Below are positions 25,244 to 34,432 of a stretch of 51,024 nt of DNA, in pieces. Location of the stretch: the NCBI GenBank assembly GCA_050692985.1, contig JBOGVZ010000040.1, positions 1 through 51,024 of the forward strand. The letters are read 5' to 3'. This stretch comes from JBOGVZ01 sp050692985. GTDB lineage: Bacteria; Actinomycetota; UBA4738; CALAEC01. Each line of letters starts with the position of its first letter. Position 1 is the first letter of the stretch. The notes under the pieces were generated by a model that saw nothing but the letters and a program-made list of their open reading frames with translations, was not told the DNA's origin and made no database searches. Both the position numbers and the translations under genes were made by a program.

Positions 25244-26395
25244 TCAGCCGGCGAGCTCGGCGGCCCGGCGTCGAGCCCAGCCGTCGGCCCGCTCCAGGCT
25301 GACCACCGAGACGACCGACGCGGGCTCGTGCTCGTCGAGGACCCCGGCCACGACCTCGGGGATCCCCGTGAGGGCCAGCTTGCCCTCCAGGAACGCCATC
25401 ACGGCGACCTCGTTGGCCGCGTTCAGCACGGCGGGATAGGTGCCGCCGGCTAACCCGGCCCGGTAGGCCAGGTCCACGGCCGGGAACGCCTCCCGGTCGA
25501 CCGGCTCGAAGTGGAGGGTCCCCACCGAGGCCAGGTCGAGGGGGGCCACCCCCGTTCCCAGGCGATCGGGGTAGGCCAGCGCCAGCTGGATCGGCAGGCG
25601 CATGTCGGGCGTGGAGAGCTGGGCCATCATGCTGCCGTCGGCGTACTCGGCCACGCCGTGGACGATGCTCTCGGGGTGGACCACCACGTCGATCTGGGCG
25701 TACTCCAGCCCGAACAGGTAGTGGGCCTCGATCACCTCCAGGCCCTTGTTCATGAGCGTGGCCGAGTCGATCGTGATCTTCGGTCCCATCTGCCAGGTGG
25801 GGTGGGCCAGGGCCTCCTTCACCGAGGCGCGGGTCAGCTCATCATGGGTCCATCCCCGGAACGGCCCCCCCGAAGCGGTGATGAGCACCCGGCGGAGGTC
25901 CTCCCGCCGCTCGCCCCGCAGGCACTGGGCCAGGGCGGCGTGCTCGGAGTCCACGGGGACCAGCCGGTCGGGCTCGCCCTTGACCAGGTCCATGACCAGC
26001 TCGCCCCCGACGATGAGGCTCTCCTTGTTGGCCAGGGCCAGCATCTTCCCGGACTGGAGCGCGGCCAGGGTGGGGGCCAGCCCCACCGCCCCGACCATGG
26101 CGTTGAGGACCATGTCTGCATCGGAGTCCCGGGCCAGCCGCTCGGCGGCGTCGGGGCCGGCCAGGATCTCCACGTCCCGCAAGCCCTCCAGCGCGGACCG
26201 GAGCTCGGCGGCCGCCTGCTCGTCGCTGACCGCCACGGTCGGCGGCATGAACTCCCGGACCTGGCCGACGAGCAGCTCCTGGTTGGACCCGGCGGCCAGG
26301 CCCACCACCTGCAAGCGGTCGCGAGCCCGGCGGACCACGTCGAGGGCCTGGGTCCCAACCGACCCGGTGCACCCCAGGATCACCAAACGGCGCAT
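25244..26395 (-). CDS. dxr: 1-deoxy-D-xylulose 5-phosphate reductoisomerase
   Basis: Dxr converts DXP to MEP with NADPH, the committed step of the MEP isoprenoid pathway. The 383-aa product has the NADPH-binding GCTGSVGTQAL at the N-terminus, ALANKESLIVGG, the metal/substrate loop VDSEHAA and TASGGPFR, and the SATLMNKGLEVIEAHYLF segment. ATG 26395 is used; a TTG one codon earlier is unlikely. TACCCT lies 7 nt upstream of the ATG, overlapping a weak GGAG, so a short or absent leader is possible. Followed by rseP and ispG. Confidence 0.96.
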   Translation of the reverse strand: MRRLVILGCTGSVGTQALDVVRRARDRLQVVGLAAGSNQELLVGQVREFMPPTVAVSDEQAAAELRSALEGLRDVEILAGPDAAERLARDSDADMVLNAMVGAVGLAPTLAALQSGKMLALANKESLIVGGELVMDLVKGEPDRLVPVDSEHAALAQCLRGERREDLRRVLITASGGPFRGWTHDELTRASVKEALAHPTWQMGPKITIDSATLMNKGLEVIEAHYLFGLEYAQIDVVVHPESIVHGVAEYADGSMMAQLSTPDMRLPIQLALAYPDRLGTGVAPLDLASVGTLHFEPVDREAFPAVDLAYRAGLAGGTYPAVLNAANEVAVMAFLEGKLALTGIPEVVAGVLDEHEPASVVSVVSLERADGWARRRAAELAG

Positions 26396-26402
26396 CAACT
26401 CC

Positions 26403-26408
26403 AGGGTA
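26403..26408 (-). promoter_or_regulatory. Candidate -10 box of dxr
   Basis: TACCCT (in GGTACCCT, close to the GGTACGCT of ribF and of the gene at 43739) lies 7 nt before ATG 26395. No -35 match. dxr may instead be read from the cdsA transcript, 44 bp upstream. Confidence 0.35.
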
Positions 26409-26439
26409 CCGGGTCGGAACGTGAATTACCGGAGACGGC

Positions 26440-28143
26440 CTACAGGAAGATCCGCAGGAAGTAGAAGGCCGCCGGAGCGGTGAACAGGATCGCATCGATC
26501 CGGTCCAGCACGCCCCCGTGGCCGGGGAGCAGGCCGCTCATGTCCTTGACGCCGAGATCGCGCTTGAAGGCGGACTCCACCAGGTCCCCGATCGGAGCGA
26601 CCAGCGCCACCAGCAGGGCCAGTCCCACCGCGCTGGAGGCGGCGAACGGCTCGAACGACGGGACCACGGCGATCCCCGCCAGCAGCACCACAAACGTGCC
26701 GCCGATCGCCCCCTCCCACGACTTGCTGGGGCTCACGGTCGGGGCGAGCGGCCGGTTGCCCCACACCGACCCGATGCCGAAGGCGGCGATGTCGTAGAGG
26801 ATCGTCAGTCCGACCACCGCCAGGAAGATCGTCCGGCCCGCCTCCGGCCGGAGGAGCATGAGCGCGAACGAGGCCATGAACGGGACGTACACCACGCCGA
26901 GCAGGGTGACCCCGGCGCTGGTCAGCACGCCCTTCCGCTGAGCGGGCGGCGCCGCCATGTACCACAGCACCGTGGCGGCCATCCCGATGAACAGCCCCAG
27001 CAGCACCGCCCCTTCGCCCCTGAGGTAGGCGCCGGAGACGATGAACGCTCCCGACACCAGGCCGAGCAGGGTGGCGGGCCGATGCCCCCGCGTCCGCATG
27101 ACCGCGTAGAACTCCATCTGGCCGAGGAGGATCACCACCACGGCCAGCACGGCGAACGGGCCCTTCCCGATCGCCAGGAGGGCGATGACCGCGGCGGCCA
27201 GGATGACCCCGGAGACGAACGCGGCGGGGAGGTTCCGTCGGCCAGCCCCCGGAGGGGGCGGCCTCTCCTCCTCCGGGGGAGCCTCCGGCTCCACGGCCTG
27301 GGCCCCGCCCTCCTCCCACGACGGAGCCACCTCCGCGGCCTGGCCCGGCTCGATCTTCACCGTTTCAACCCCCGGCTGTTCGAGGTCGGAAAGCAGCTCC
27401 CGCTCCACCTCCTCGGGTGACTCCCGCATCCCCGAGGCGAAGTGATCGGCGGCGGCCTCCACGGACTCGCGCGGCGGCGCTTCGGCCTCACCCACCTCGG
27501 CCGGCGAGGTGAGTGCTCCTTCCTCCCCGGCCGGCTCGGACGGCTCCTCGATCCCTTCCAGGTCCTCGAGCGAACGGATCGTGGCTTCCTCCTCCAGGAC
27601 CGGCTCCTCGGGAGGGCCGGGGAGGGCGGCGTACTCCGGCGGGGGGGTCTTCAGGTCGTCGAGCGACAGCGGGGGCTCCTCACCCGCGACGGGCGTGCCG
27701 GGGGGGGCCTGCGGCTCGGGCCGGGCCGAGGCCTCCCGGAGCGCGTCCCAGTCCTCGACCTCCATCTCGGCCGTGGCCTCGCCGATCCACTCCTGGCCCG
27801 GCGCTTCGGCGGCTCCGCCCGCCGGCTGCTCCTCCCCTTCCTCGAAGAACTCGTACGAGTCCTCGGCCCGGCCGGCAGGCTCTCCCCGGGCGGCCGGCTC
27901 CTCGGTCGGTTCGGCCCGGGGCACCAGCTCTTCCTCCTCGGGGAGGTCGATCGACAGGGCCTCGAGATCGACCTCTTCCTCGTTGGCGGCGGGCTCCTCT
28001 TCCGAAGGGGGGCCCGGGGGAGGCTCGGCGGGTTCCTCCTCCTGGGGCCAGTCCGAGCCTTCCAGCGGCGCGAAGAACTGGTCGAGATCCTCGAACAGGT
28101 CCTCGTCGGTCCCGGGTTCGCGTTCGTCCGGCGGCTGGCCCAC
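26440..28143 (-). CDS. cdsA: Phosphatidate cytidylyltransferase with a long acidic N-terminal extension
   Basis: CdsA makes CDP-diacylglycerol from phosphatidate and CTP in the membrane. The C-terminal 265 residues are a normal CdsA: eight or so helices and the signature SPSKSWEGAIGG ... GDLVESAFKRDLGVKDMSGLLPGHGGVLDRID (given in parts). The first 300 residues are an added hydrophilic region very rich in Glu, Pro and Ala (SEEEPAANEEEVDLEALSIDL and similar), predicted disordered. Whole protein 567 aa versus about 270 usual. GTG 28143 overlaps the frr stop (TAGTG). No internal start near the catalytic domain has a clear Shine-Dalgarno, so the extension is probably translated. Confidence 0.92.
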   Translation of the reverse strand: MGQPPDEREPGTDEDLFEDLDQFFAPLEGSDWPQEEEPAEPPPGPPSEEEPAANEEEVDLEALSIDLPEEEELVPRAEPTEEPAARGEPAGRAEDSYEFFEEGEEQPAGGAAEAPGQEWIGEATAEMEVEDWDALREASARPEPQAPPGTPVAGEEPPLSLDDLKTPPPEYAALPGPPEEPVLEEEATIRSLEDLEGIEEPSEPAGEEGALTSPAEVGEAEAPPRESVEAAADHFASGMRESPEEVERELLSDLEQPGVETVKIEPGQAAEVAPSWEEGGAQAVEPEAPPEEERPPPPGAGRRNLPAAFVSGVILAAAVIALLAIGKGPFAVLAVVVILLGQMEFYAVMRTRGHRPATLLGLVSGAFIVSGAYLRGEGAVLLGLFIGMAATVLWYMAAPPAQRKGVLTSAGVTLLGVVYVPFMASFALMLLRPEAGRTIFLAVVGLTILYDIAAFGIGSVWGNRPLAPTVSPSKSWEGAIGGTFVVLLAGIAVVPSFEPFAASSAVGLALLVALVAPIGDLVESAFKRDLGVKDMSGLLPGHGGVLDRIDAILFTAPAAFYFLRIFL

Positions 28144-28703
28144 TAGACCTCCATCAGTTCCTTCTCCTTGTAGTCGACCAGCTCATCGATCTCGGCCACG
28201 TGGGCATCGGTCCGCTTCTGGAGCTCCTTCTCCGCCCGCGCAAGGTCATCTTCGGAGATGGCGTGTTCCCGTTCAAGCCCTTCCAGGTCGTCCTTCGCAT
28301 GGCGCCGGACGTTCCGCACGGCCACCCGGCCTTCCTCGGCGCGCTCCTTCACCAGGCGGATCAGCTCCTTCCGCCGTTCCTCTGTGAGCGGCGGGAACGA
28401 CAGCCGGATCACGTTGCCGTCGTTGTTCGGGGTCAGGCCGAGATCCGACTGCATGATGGCCTTCTCCATGGCGGCCATTGCGTTCCTGTCGTAGGGCTGG
28501 ATCACCAGCAGCCGCGGCTCCGGCACCGAGAACGACGCCAGCTGGTTCATCGGGGTCTGGGTGCCGTAGTAGTCGACGGTCAGCCGGTTGAGGATGGCCG
28601 GGGTGGCCCGGCCGGTGCGGATCGTGGCCAGCTCCTCGCGGGCGTGCTCGACCGCGCGCTTCATCTTGTGCTCGGCGTCGCGCAGCGTCTCCTCCGCCGT
28701 CAT
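28143..28703 (-). CDS. frr: Ribosome recycling factor
   Basis: RRF splits post-termination ribosomes together with EF-G. The 186-aa product is standard in length with the helical-bundle motifs ATIRTGRATPAILNRL, VDYYGTQTPMNQLAS and NVRRHAKDDLE near the C-terminus. ATG 28703 overlaps the pyrH stop (ATGA) and has GGGAGCGG upstream. Third member of the rpsB-tsf-pyrH-frr-cdsA series. Confidence 0.97.
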   Translation of the reverse strand: MTAEETLRDAEHKMKRAVEHAREELATIRTGRATPAILNRLTVDYYGTQTPMNQLASFSVPEPRLLVIQPYDRNAMAAMEKAIMQSDLGLTPNNDGNVIRLSFPPLTEERRKELIRLVKERAEEGRVAVRNVRRHAKDDLEGLEREHAISEDDLARAEKELQKRTDAHVAEIDELVDYKEKELMEV

Positions 28704-29458
28704 GGTCCGCTCCCGGCATGGACCAGCGTCCCGATCGGCTCCCCCATTAGGGCACGCCGGATGTTTCCTTCCCGACGGAAGTTGAACACGATGATCGGCA
28801 GGCCGTTGTCCATGCACAGCGAGATCGCCGTGGCGTCCATCACCTGGAGACCGCGCTTGAGCACCTCGATGTACTCGAGGTCCGAGAACTTCACCGCCTC
28901 GGGGTTCACGCGGGGGTCCGAGTCGTAGACCCCGTCCACACCGGTGCCCTTGAGGATCGCCTCGGCGTGGATCTCCAGGGCGATCTGTGCGGCGGTGGTG
29001 TCGGTGGAGAAGAACGGCCGTCCCAGGCCGGCCGCGAAGATCACGATGCGGCCCTTCTCCAGGTGCCGCATGGCCTTTCGGGGGATGTAGGGCTCGGCGA
29101 TCTGGGCCATGGCGATCGCCGTCTGCACCCGGGTCACCACGCCGGCGCGCTCCAGGGCGTCCTGGAGGACCAGGGCGTTCATCACGGTGGCCAGCATCCC
29201 CACGTAGTCGGCCCGGGCCCTGTCCATCCCGGGGGCATCGCGGCCCCGGAAGACGTTGCCACCCCCCACCACCACCGCAGGCTGGACGCCGAGCTCGAGG
29301 ATCTCGGCCAGCTGGCGGGCCAGCAGGTCCACCGAGTCGTCGGAGATCCCGAAGTCGCCCTCGGGTGGGGCGAAGGCGTCACCGGAGAGCTTCAGCAGCA
29401 CCCGCCGGTAGGCGAGCGCCCCCCGGGCGTTCCCCGCCTCCACCGGGTGGCTGCTCAC
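28700..29458 (-). CDS. pyrH: Uridylate kinase (UMP kinase)
   Basis: PyrH phosphorylates UMP to UDP in pyrimidine nucleotide synthesis; bacterial enzymes are hexameric and GTP-regulated. The 252-aa product shows LLKLSGDAFA, VVVGGGNVFRGRD, the ADYVGMLATVMNAL segment and VDGVYDSDPR of the amino-acid kinase fold. GTG 29458 starts 4 nt after the tsf stop. There is a slightly long polar N-terminus (MSSHPVEAGNARGALA) before the conserved core. Confidence 0.97.
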   Translation of the reverse strand: MSSHPVEAGNARGALAYRRVLLKLSGDAFAPPEGDFGISDDSVDLLARQLAEILELGVQPAVVVGGGNVFRGRDAPGMDRARADYVGMLATVMNALVLQDALERAGVVTRVQTAIAMAQIAEPYIPRKAMRHLEKGRIVIFAAGLGRPFFSTDTTAAQIALEIHAEAILKGTGVDGVYDSDPRVNPEAVKFSDLEYIEVLKRGLQVMDATAISLCMDNGLPIIVFNFRREGNIRRALMGEPIGTLVHAGSGP

Positions 29459-29462
29459 CCCA

Positions 29463-30068
<606 letters not shown>

Positions 30069-30148
30069 GTGTCCTCTCCGCGATTGTCCCACACCGCCCC
30101 GTGCCGCCGGGATCACCACGCCGGGGATCCGACGGCAGGACGGGCCGG

Positions 30149-31102
30149 TCAGCTCTCGGTGGCCCGGGCCTCCTGCGCCGGGTCGGGCACGGGGCCCCCT
30201 TCCGGAAGTTCCGTGCCGGTCTCCGGCTCGGGAGGCGGCTGGGTCCCCGCGGCCTCCTCGGCCTCCCCCGCGGCCTCTCCCTCGGCCTTCCCGGCCGGCG
30301 GCTCGGGCTCCACCTCTGGCTCCGGTGCGGGCTCCGCCTCGGCCTCGATCTCGGCGCCGGGAGACGGCTCGTCGGGCTCGAAGGTGGCACCCCCGGCCCG
30401 CTCCACCATGTCCCGCCCGGCTCGGGCCTGCCCCTCCTGGACCGCGTCGGCGATGACCGTGGTGACCAGCGCCACAGCCCGGATCGCGTCGTCGTTGCCG
30501 GGGATCACGTAGTCGATCTCGTCGGGGTCGCAGTTCGTGTCCACCACGGCCACCACCGGGATGCCCAGCTTGTTGGCCTCGGTGACCGCGATCTCCTCCT
30601 TCTTGGTGTCGATCACGAACACCGCGCCCGGGAGGCGCTCCATGGTCTGGATGCCGCCCAGGTTGCGCTCCAGCTTCTCCTTCTCCCGGCGCAGGCGCAA
30701 CACCTCCTTCTTCGGCAGGAAGTCGAAGGCGCCCGACCGCTCCATCTCCCGGAGCTCGCTGAGGCGGCGGAGGCGCTGGTAGATCGTCTGGAAGTTCGTG
30801 AGCATCCCGCCCAGCCACCGGGTGTTGACGTAGGGCATGCCCACCCGGGAGGCCTGCTCCTGCACGATGTCCTGGGCCTGCTTCTTGGTGCCCACGAACA
30901 GGACCGTGTCGCCCCGGCGGGCCACGTCTCGGACGAACGCGTACGCCTCCTCCAGCCCGAGGAGGGTCTTCTCCAAGTCGACCACGTAGATGCCGCCGCG
31001 TTCGCCGAAGATGTACCTGCGCATCTTGGGGTTCCAGCGGCGGGTCTGGTGACCGAAGTGGACGCCGGCTTCGAGCAGCTCGCGGCGGGTCGTGATGGCC
31101 AT
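30149..31102 (-). CDS. rpsB: 30S ribosomal protein S2 with an acidic C-terminal tail
   Basis: S2 sits on the back of the 30S subunit and is needed for S1 binding where S1 exists. Residues 1-230 are ordinary S2 (EAGVHFGHQTRRWNPKM, WLGGMLTNF, VVDTNCDPDEIDYVIPGNDDA). A further roughly 85 residues are Glu/Pro/Ala-rich and disordered, giving 317 aa. ATG 31102 has an AAAGGAG 4 nt upstream. It has its own leader with a promoter-like box and a 9-bp hairpin, consistent with the S2 autoregulation known in other bacteria. Confidence 0.97.
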   Translation of the reverse strand: MAITTRRELLEAGVHFGHQTRRWNPKMRRYIFGERGGIYVVDLEKTLLGLEEAYAFVRDVARRGDTVLFVGTKKQAQDIVQEQASRVGMPYVNTRWLGGMLTNFQTIYQRLRRLSELREMERSGAFDFLPKKEVLRLRREKEKLERNLGGIQTMERLPGAVFVIDTKKEEIAVTEANKLGIPVVAVVDTNCDPDEIDYVIPGNDDAIRAVALVTTVIADAVQEGQARAGRDMVERAGGATFEPDEPSPGAEIEAEAEPAPEPEVEPEPPAGKAEGEAAGEAEEAAGTQPPPEPETGTELPEGGPVPDPAQEARATES

Positions 31103-31151
31103 GCTTCTCCTTTCCGGTTCGTCTCCTCCGCTCGGTTCCTCCCCGTCCCCA

Positions 31152-31172
31152 CCGGCGGCCCTCGGCCGCCGG
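31152..31172 (-). promoter_or_regulatory. Strong hairpin in the rpsB leader
   Basis: CCGGCGGCC and GGCCGCCGG form a perfect 9-bp stem around a 3-nt loop (minus-strand GAG), 50 nt before the rpsB ATG. There is no T-run after it, so it is not an intrinsic terminator. It may be part of an S2-binding leader structure; this is inference. Confidence 0.45.
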
Positions 31173-31227
31173 ACCGGAGGAACGGGTCCCCGAACGTGCG
31201 TGCTCGGCCACGATCGGCCGGCGCCTC

Positions 31228-31233
31228 AGTGTA
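31228..31233 (-). promoter_or_regulatory. Candidate -10 box of the rpsB operon
   Basis: TACACT, within TTGCTACACT, on the minus strand. It would start transcription near 31221, giving a leader of about 120 nt. The same GCTACACT octamer lies before ffh. No convincing -35. Confidence 0.45.
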
Positions 31234-31251
31234 GCAAGCCCGGCGGGTGCC

Positions 31252-32280
31252 CTAGGAAGAGGCCTGCCGGCGGCTCTGGCGGGTGGGTACAGGGGCGTTG
31301 ATCGCGGCCTCCTCGCGAACGGCCAGCCAGCGGAACGCGAACGCGGCCAGCACCCCGACGTGCACGAAGCTGACCGCCAGGACGAAGGCCCACCCCAGGA
31401 CCGTGGGCGTGGCCGGTGAGAGAGCCGGAGCTCCGGAGGTCGCGTACAGCGTGAACAGGAAATAGCCCACCACCAGCCCGATGTGGCGGGCACCGGGCAG
31501 CCTGGCCGCCCGCAGCCCCTTGCGAAGCGCCTCGCGGGCGGCCACGTGCTCCAATGCGGCCACCACCGGGACCATCACCAGGAAGTGCAGGGCCACCAGC
31601 GGCACCAGGATGCTGAACGAGGGACCCAGGATCCCCACGATGAGCTGGGAGGCGGTCAGGACCAGCACCACCTCGCCCACGTACACGGCGAACAGGGTGA
31701 GGCCCACCCTCGGCAGTAGGCGGAGGGTCCCGCGGACGTCGGGCCGCTCCCCCCGCAGCGCTCCGACGATGAGCAGCAGCAGGAGGCCGAACGACACGGC
31801 GCGCACCGTGGCCAGGATGATCGTGGCCACGAGGGTGAACACCGACCCGCCGGCGGCCTGGAAGAGCGCGTCCACGTCGAAGAACACGTGCAGCGGCGAG
31901 ACGCTCATCTGGATGACCAGGGTCCGAAGGGTCGGCCCCGTCCCCAGGGCCACGAACACCGCCCAGGTGGCGATGGTGGAGACGAACGTCACCGCCAGGA
32001 TGAGGGGAGAGGAACCCACCGCCCCGAGCCCCCTGGCCAGCGACACCCCGAACGGTGGGAACGGCGACTGCGCCGCGCCCCGGAACAGGCCCCGGGGGCG
32101 CTGACCCTCCTGCTTGGCCCGGGGCGCGCCGCGAGCGGGCCCGCCCTCCCCCGCCGTCGAGCCGGAGGTCCCCTGGTCGGCCTTCCCCGGGGCGAGGGCC
32201 CCCGGGGGCCCGTTGGCCCGGGCCCGCGCCGGCGCGGGCTTCCGCGCCCGGGACCGCTTCCGCTTGCGCTTCCGGCTCAC
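31252..32280 (-). CDS. Hypothetical membrane protein with a highly basic N-terminus
   Basis: A 342-aa protein. The first 20 residues are almost all Arg/Lys (VSRKRKRKRSRARK), followed by a Pro/Ala/Gly-rich linker to about residue 75, then about six hydrophobic helices (near 92-112, 145-165, 168-190, 215-240, 245-265 and 285-330) and a polar end. Resembles polytopic integral membrane proteins of unknown function; I recognise no family. GTG 32280 overlaps the stop of the propeller gene (GTGA), so the two are coupled and probably act together. It ends 149 bp before rpsB. Confidence 0.8.
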   Translation of the reverse strand: MSRKRKRKRSRARKPAPARARANGPPGALAPGKADQGTSGSTAGEGGPARGAPRAKQEGQRPRGLFRGAAQSPFPPFGVSLARGLGAVGSSPLILAVTFVSTIATWAVFVALGTGPTLRTLVIQMSVSPLHVFFDVDALFQAAGGSVFTLVATIILATVRAVSFGLLLLLIVGALRGERPDVRGTLRLLPRVGLTLFAVYVGEVVLVLTASQLIVGILGPSFSILVPLVALHFLVMVPVVAALEHVAAREALRKGLRAARLPGARHIGLVVGYFLFTLYATSGAPALSPATPTVLGWAFVLAVSFVHVGVLAAFAFRWLAVREEAAINAPVPTRQSRRQASS

Positions 32281-33677
32281 GGGCGCTCCTCGGGAGCGGG
32301 CCCCCTGAGGCGTCCCAGCCACGGCACGGCGTAGCGGAACAGGCCCAGGATGACCACGCCCACGAGCGCCAGGGCGGCGGCGAAGTTCAGCACGGCCCTC
32401 CGGGGGGAGAGCAGGGTGGCCGACTCCTCGACCACCAGCGCGCCCTGGGGGTCGTGCTCCAGGGACACGACCCCGCCCCGTGGGCCCTGGACGACCACGT
32501 ACGCGCGATCGGGGTCGGCGGCCATGGGCCCGATCGGGCCATCGCCGACGTCACGCCTCCACACCCCGACGCCCGATCCGAGGTCGATCGCGGTGACCAC
32601 GCCACTGCCGTTGCCGATCAGCACCATCTCCCCGGAGACGATCGGCGAGGCCGCAACGAGCAGGTCCTCCCGGCGCAGCTCCCACCGCGGGTCCCGGAAC
32701 GACCACGCCTCGTTCCCGGTGGCCGGGTCGAGCCGGTACACGGTGGCGATGTCGCTGATCACCACGTCGTCCCCGGCAGCGGGGACCGCGCCCGACGCGA
32801 ACGCCTGGGCGGAGAAACCGGCGGCCAGCGCCCGATGGCTCCAGATCTCCCGACCGCTCGCCAGGCCGAGCGCGTGCACCTGGCCATCCCCCATCCCCAC
32901 GAACACGGTCTCGCCGAGCACGGCCGGGGACGAGACCCCCACGGAGACCCCTTCCGGCGAGAAGGCCCAGGATCGCCTGCCGGACCGGGCGTCGAGGGCG
33001 TACACGGTGGCCCTGCCGTCACCGAGGTCCTCGGACACGGCGATCACGGTGGCGTCGGCCACCGCGGGAGAGCCCTCCAGGCGACCCTTCGTCCGGAACC
33101 GCCAGGCCTCCTCGCCGCTCTCGGCGTCCAGGGCCACGACGAACCCCGTCCGGACCCCCACAAACACCCGGTTACCGTCGGCCGCGGGCCCTCCCAGCGG
33201 AGCACCGCCGGCGAAGAACCGCCACACCTCCCGGCCATCCTGGACACGCCGGGCCACGATCGAGGCTCGCTCCCCTCGCCCGGAGGCGTGGACCACCAGG
33301 TCTCCGGCCACGGCCGGCGGGCCCGCGGGTCCCTCGGACCTGGCGGCCTGCCACCGGGTCTCACCGGTGGCGGCGTCCAGGGCCGCCACGCTCGAGCCAC
33401 CGACCACGATGACGGCCCCCCCGGCCACGACGGGGCCGCCGCGGGGACCCCCCGGCACCTGGGCCCTCCACGCCTCCCGGTAGGGCGGGGCGGGCCCGTC
33501 GGGCAACGTGCCGCCGTGGGCGGCGTCGCGGCCCACCATCGGCCACGGGGGCTCATCCCCCTCCTGTGCCGCTGTGGGCGTGGCCCCGGCGACGACCGCC
33601 CACCCGAGCGCGACCGCCAGCGCGGCGCTCCGGGCGCGCCGAAAGACGGAGCGTGGGGTGGTGGTCCGGCCGGGCAC
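32277..33677 (-). CDS. Membrane-anchored PQQ-type beta-propeller protein
   Basis: A 466-aa extracytoplasmic protein. N-terminal signal peptide (SAALAVALGWAVVAGATPTAAQ), then repeated propeller blades with the pattern GxxxALDAxTGxxxW (for example VAALDAATGETRW, VVALDAESGEEAWRF, VYALDARSGRRSW, VYRLDPATGNEAWSF), as in BamB and PQQ dehydrogenases, and one C-terminal helix near 430-452 followed by a short basic end. No catalytic PQQ ligands are evident, so a scaffold or binding role is likelier than dehydrogenase. GTG 33677 has TAGAAT 9 nt upstream. Coupled to the following membrane protein (GTGA). Confidence 0.87.
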   Translation of the reverse strand: MPGRTTTPRSVFRRARSAALAVALGWAVVAGATPTAAQEGDEPPWPMVGRDAAHGGTLPDGPAPPYREAWRAQVPGGPRGGPVVAGGAVIVVGGSSVAALDAATGETRWQAARSEGPAGPPAVAGDLVVHASGRGERASIVARRVQDGREVWRFFAGGAPLGGPAADGNRVFVGVRTGFVVALDAESGEEAWRFRTKGRLEGSPAVADATVIAVSEDLGDGRATVYALDARSGRRSWAFSPEGVSVGVSSPAVLGETVFVGMGDGQVHALGLASGREIWSHRALAAGFSAQAFASGAVPAAGDDVVISDIATVYRLDPATGNEAWSFRDPRWELRREDLLVAASPIVSGEMVLIGNGSGVVTAIDLGSGVGVWRRDVGDGPIGPMAADPDRAYVVVQGPRGGVVSLEHDPQGALVVEESATLLSPRRAVLNFAAALALVGVVILGLFRYAVPWLGRLRGPAPEERP

Positions 33678-33686
33678 GATCCGCCC

Positions 33687-33692
33687 ATTCTA
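33687..33692 (-). promoter_or_regulatory. Candidate -10 box of the propeller gene
   Basis: TAGAAT, 9 nt before GTG 33677. A CTGACC identical to the ribF -35 lies only 14 nt further upstream, too close for a standard spacer. Confidence 0.35.
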
Positions 33693-33739
33693 GGGGGGCA
33701 CGTCTGGGTCAGGCTGGCCCGGGCGAGGTCGACCTCCCC

Positions 33740-34381
33740 TCACTCCAGCGGGGCCAGGTGGACCAGGCCCACCAGGCTCCCCCGCTCGAGCAGCAGCATC
33801 GGATCGATGTAGGTCTGCCCGACCCGGGCCCCGAAGTGCAGATGGGGCCGGTCCCCGCCCGGATGTCCGGCGCCGGAGGTCCCGATGACCTCCCCCCGGG
33901 CCACCTCGGCACCCCGCTTCACCCGGATGTCGGCCAGCCACGAGTACGTGGTGCGAACACCATCGGGGTGGTCCACGGAGACGTAGAGCGCTCCCCCGAC
34001 GGGCCCGACGAAGGCCACCACCCCACCCGAAGCGGCGCCGACGGGAGTGCCCAGGGCGGTGGCGATGTCGATGCCGCGGTGTCCCGACCCGTAGGGCGTG
34101 GCCGGTGGGTCGAAGGACCGGATGACCGGCCCCCGCACGGGCCAGGCGTAGGTGCCGTAGGCGGGCGCCGCCCCCGAGGCGTCCGGCTCCGGCTCCGCAC
34201 CCGGGTCGGGATCCGGGCCGGGCTCGGGCGTGGGCGAGGGCTCGGGAGCCGATGTCGAGCCTCCGAACGACGTCAGCGGGGGGTCCCGAGGCCGGGCCGG
34301 GCCGGCCGGACCCCAGGCCGTGGGGGCCGAACAGGCGACCAACAGGGCCAGCGTCACGGCGGGCACGATCATGGCTCCCAC
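33740..34381 (-). CDS. M23-family peptidase, lipoprotein
   Basis: A 213-aa predicted lipoprotein peptidase. Signal and lipobox are clear (VTLALLVAC, lipid on Cys17), followed by a Pro/Glu/Asp-rich spacer and a LytM/M23 domain from about 75. Zinc ligands are all present: His101 and Asp105 (GHRGIDIA) and His182 in RPHLHFG with His180. M23 enzymes cut peptidoglycan crosslinks, so an envelope-remodelling role is likely. GTG 34381 is preferred because TAGCGT lies 8 nt upstream; ATG 34372 is possible. Found just downstream of the sigma gene, a position held by M23 peptidases in other Actinobacteria. Confidence 0.9.
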   Translation of the reverse strand: MGAMIVPAVTLALLVACSAPTAWGPAGPARPRDPPLTSFGGSTSAPEPSPTPEPGPDPDPGAEPEPDASGAAPAYGTYAWPVRGPVIRSFDPPATPYGSGHRGIDIATALGTPVGAASGGVVAFVGPVGGALYVSVDHPDGVRTTYSWLADIRVKRGAEVARGEVIGTSGAGHPGGDRPHLHFGARVGQTYIDPMLLLERGSLVGLVHLAPLE

Positions 34382-34389
34382 GGCGGAGA

Positions 34390-34395
34390 ACGCTA
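34390..34395 (-). promoter_or_regulatory. Candidate -10 box of the M23 peptidase gene
   Basis: TAGCGT, 8 nt before GTG 34381. No clear -35. Supports the GTG over ATG 34372 as the start. Confidence 0.3.
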
Positions 34396-34432
34396 GCAGG
34401 GGGTACTGACACGCCCGGGCGGGCCCGAGCGT

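Noticed and set aside
32277..33677. PQQ-dependent dehydrogenase
   Set aside because: Propeller blades are present but no catalytic PQQ or calcium ligands could be picked out, and the protein is anchored at its C-terminus.
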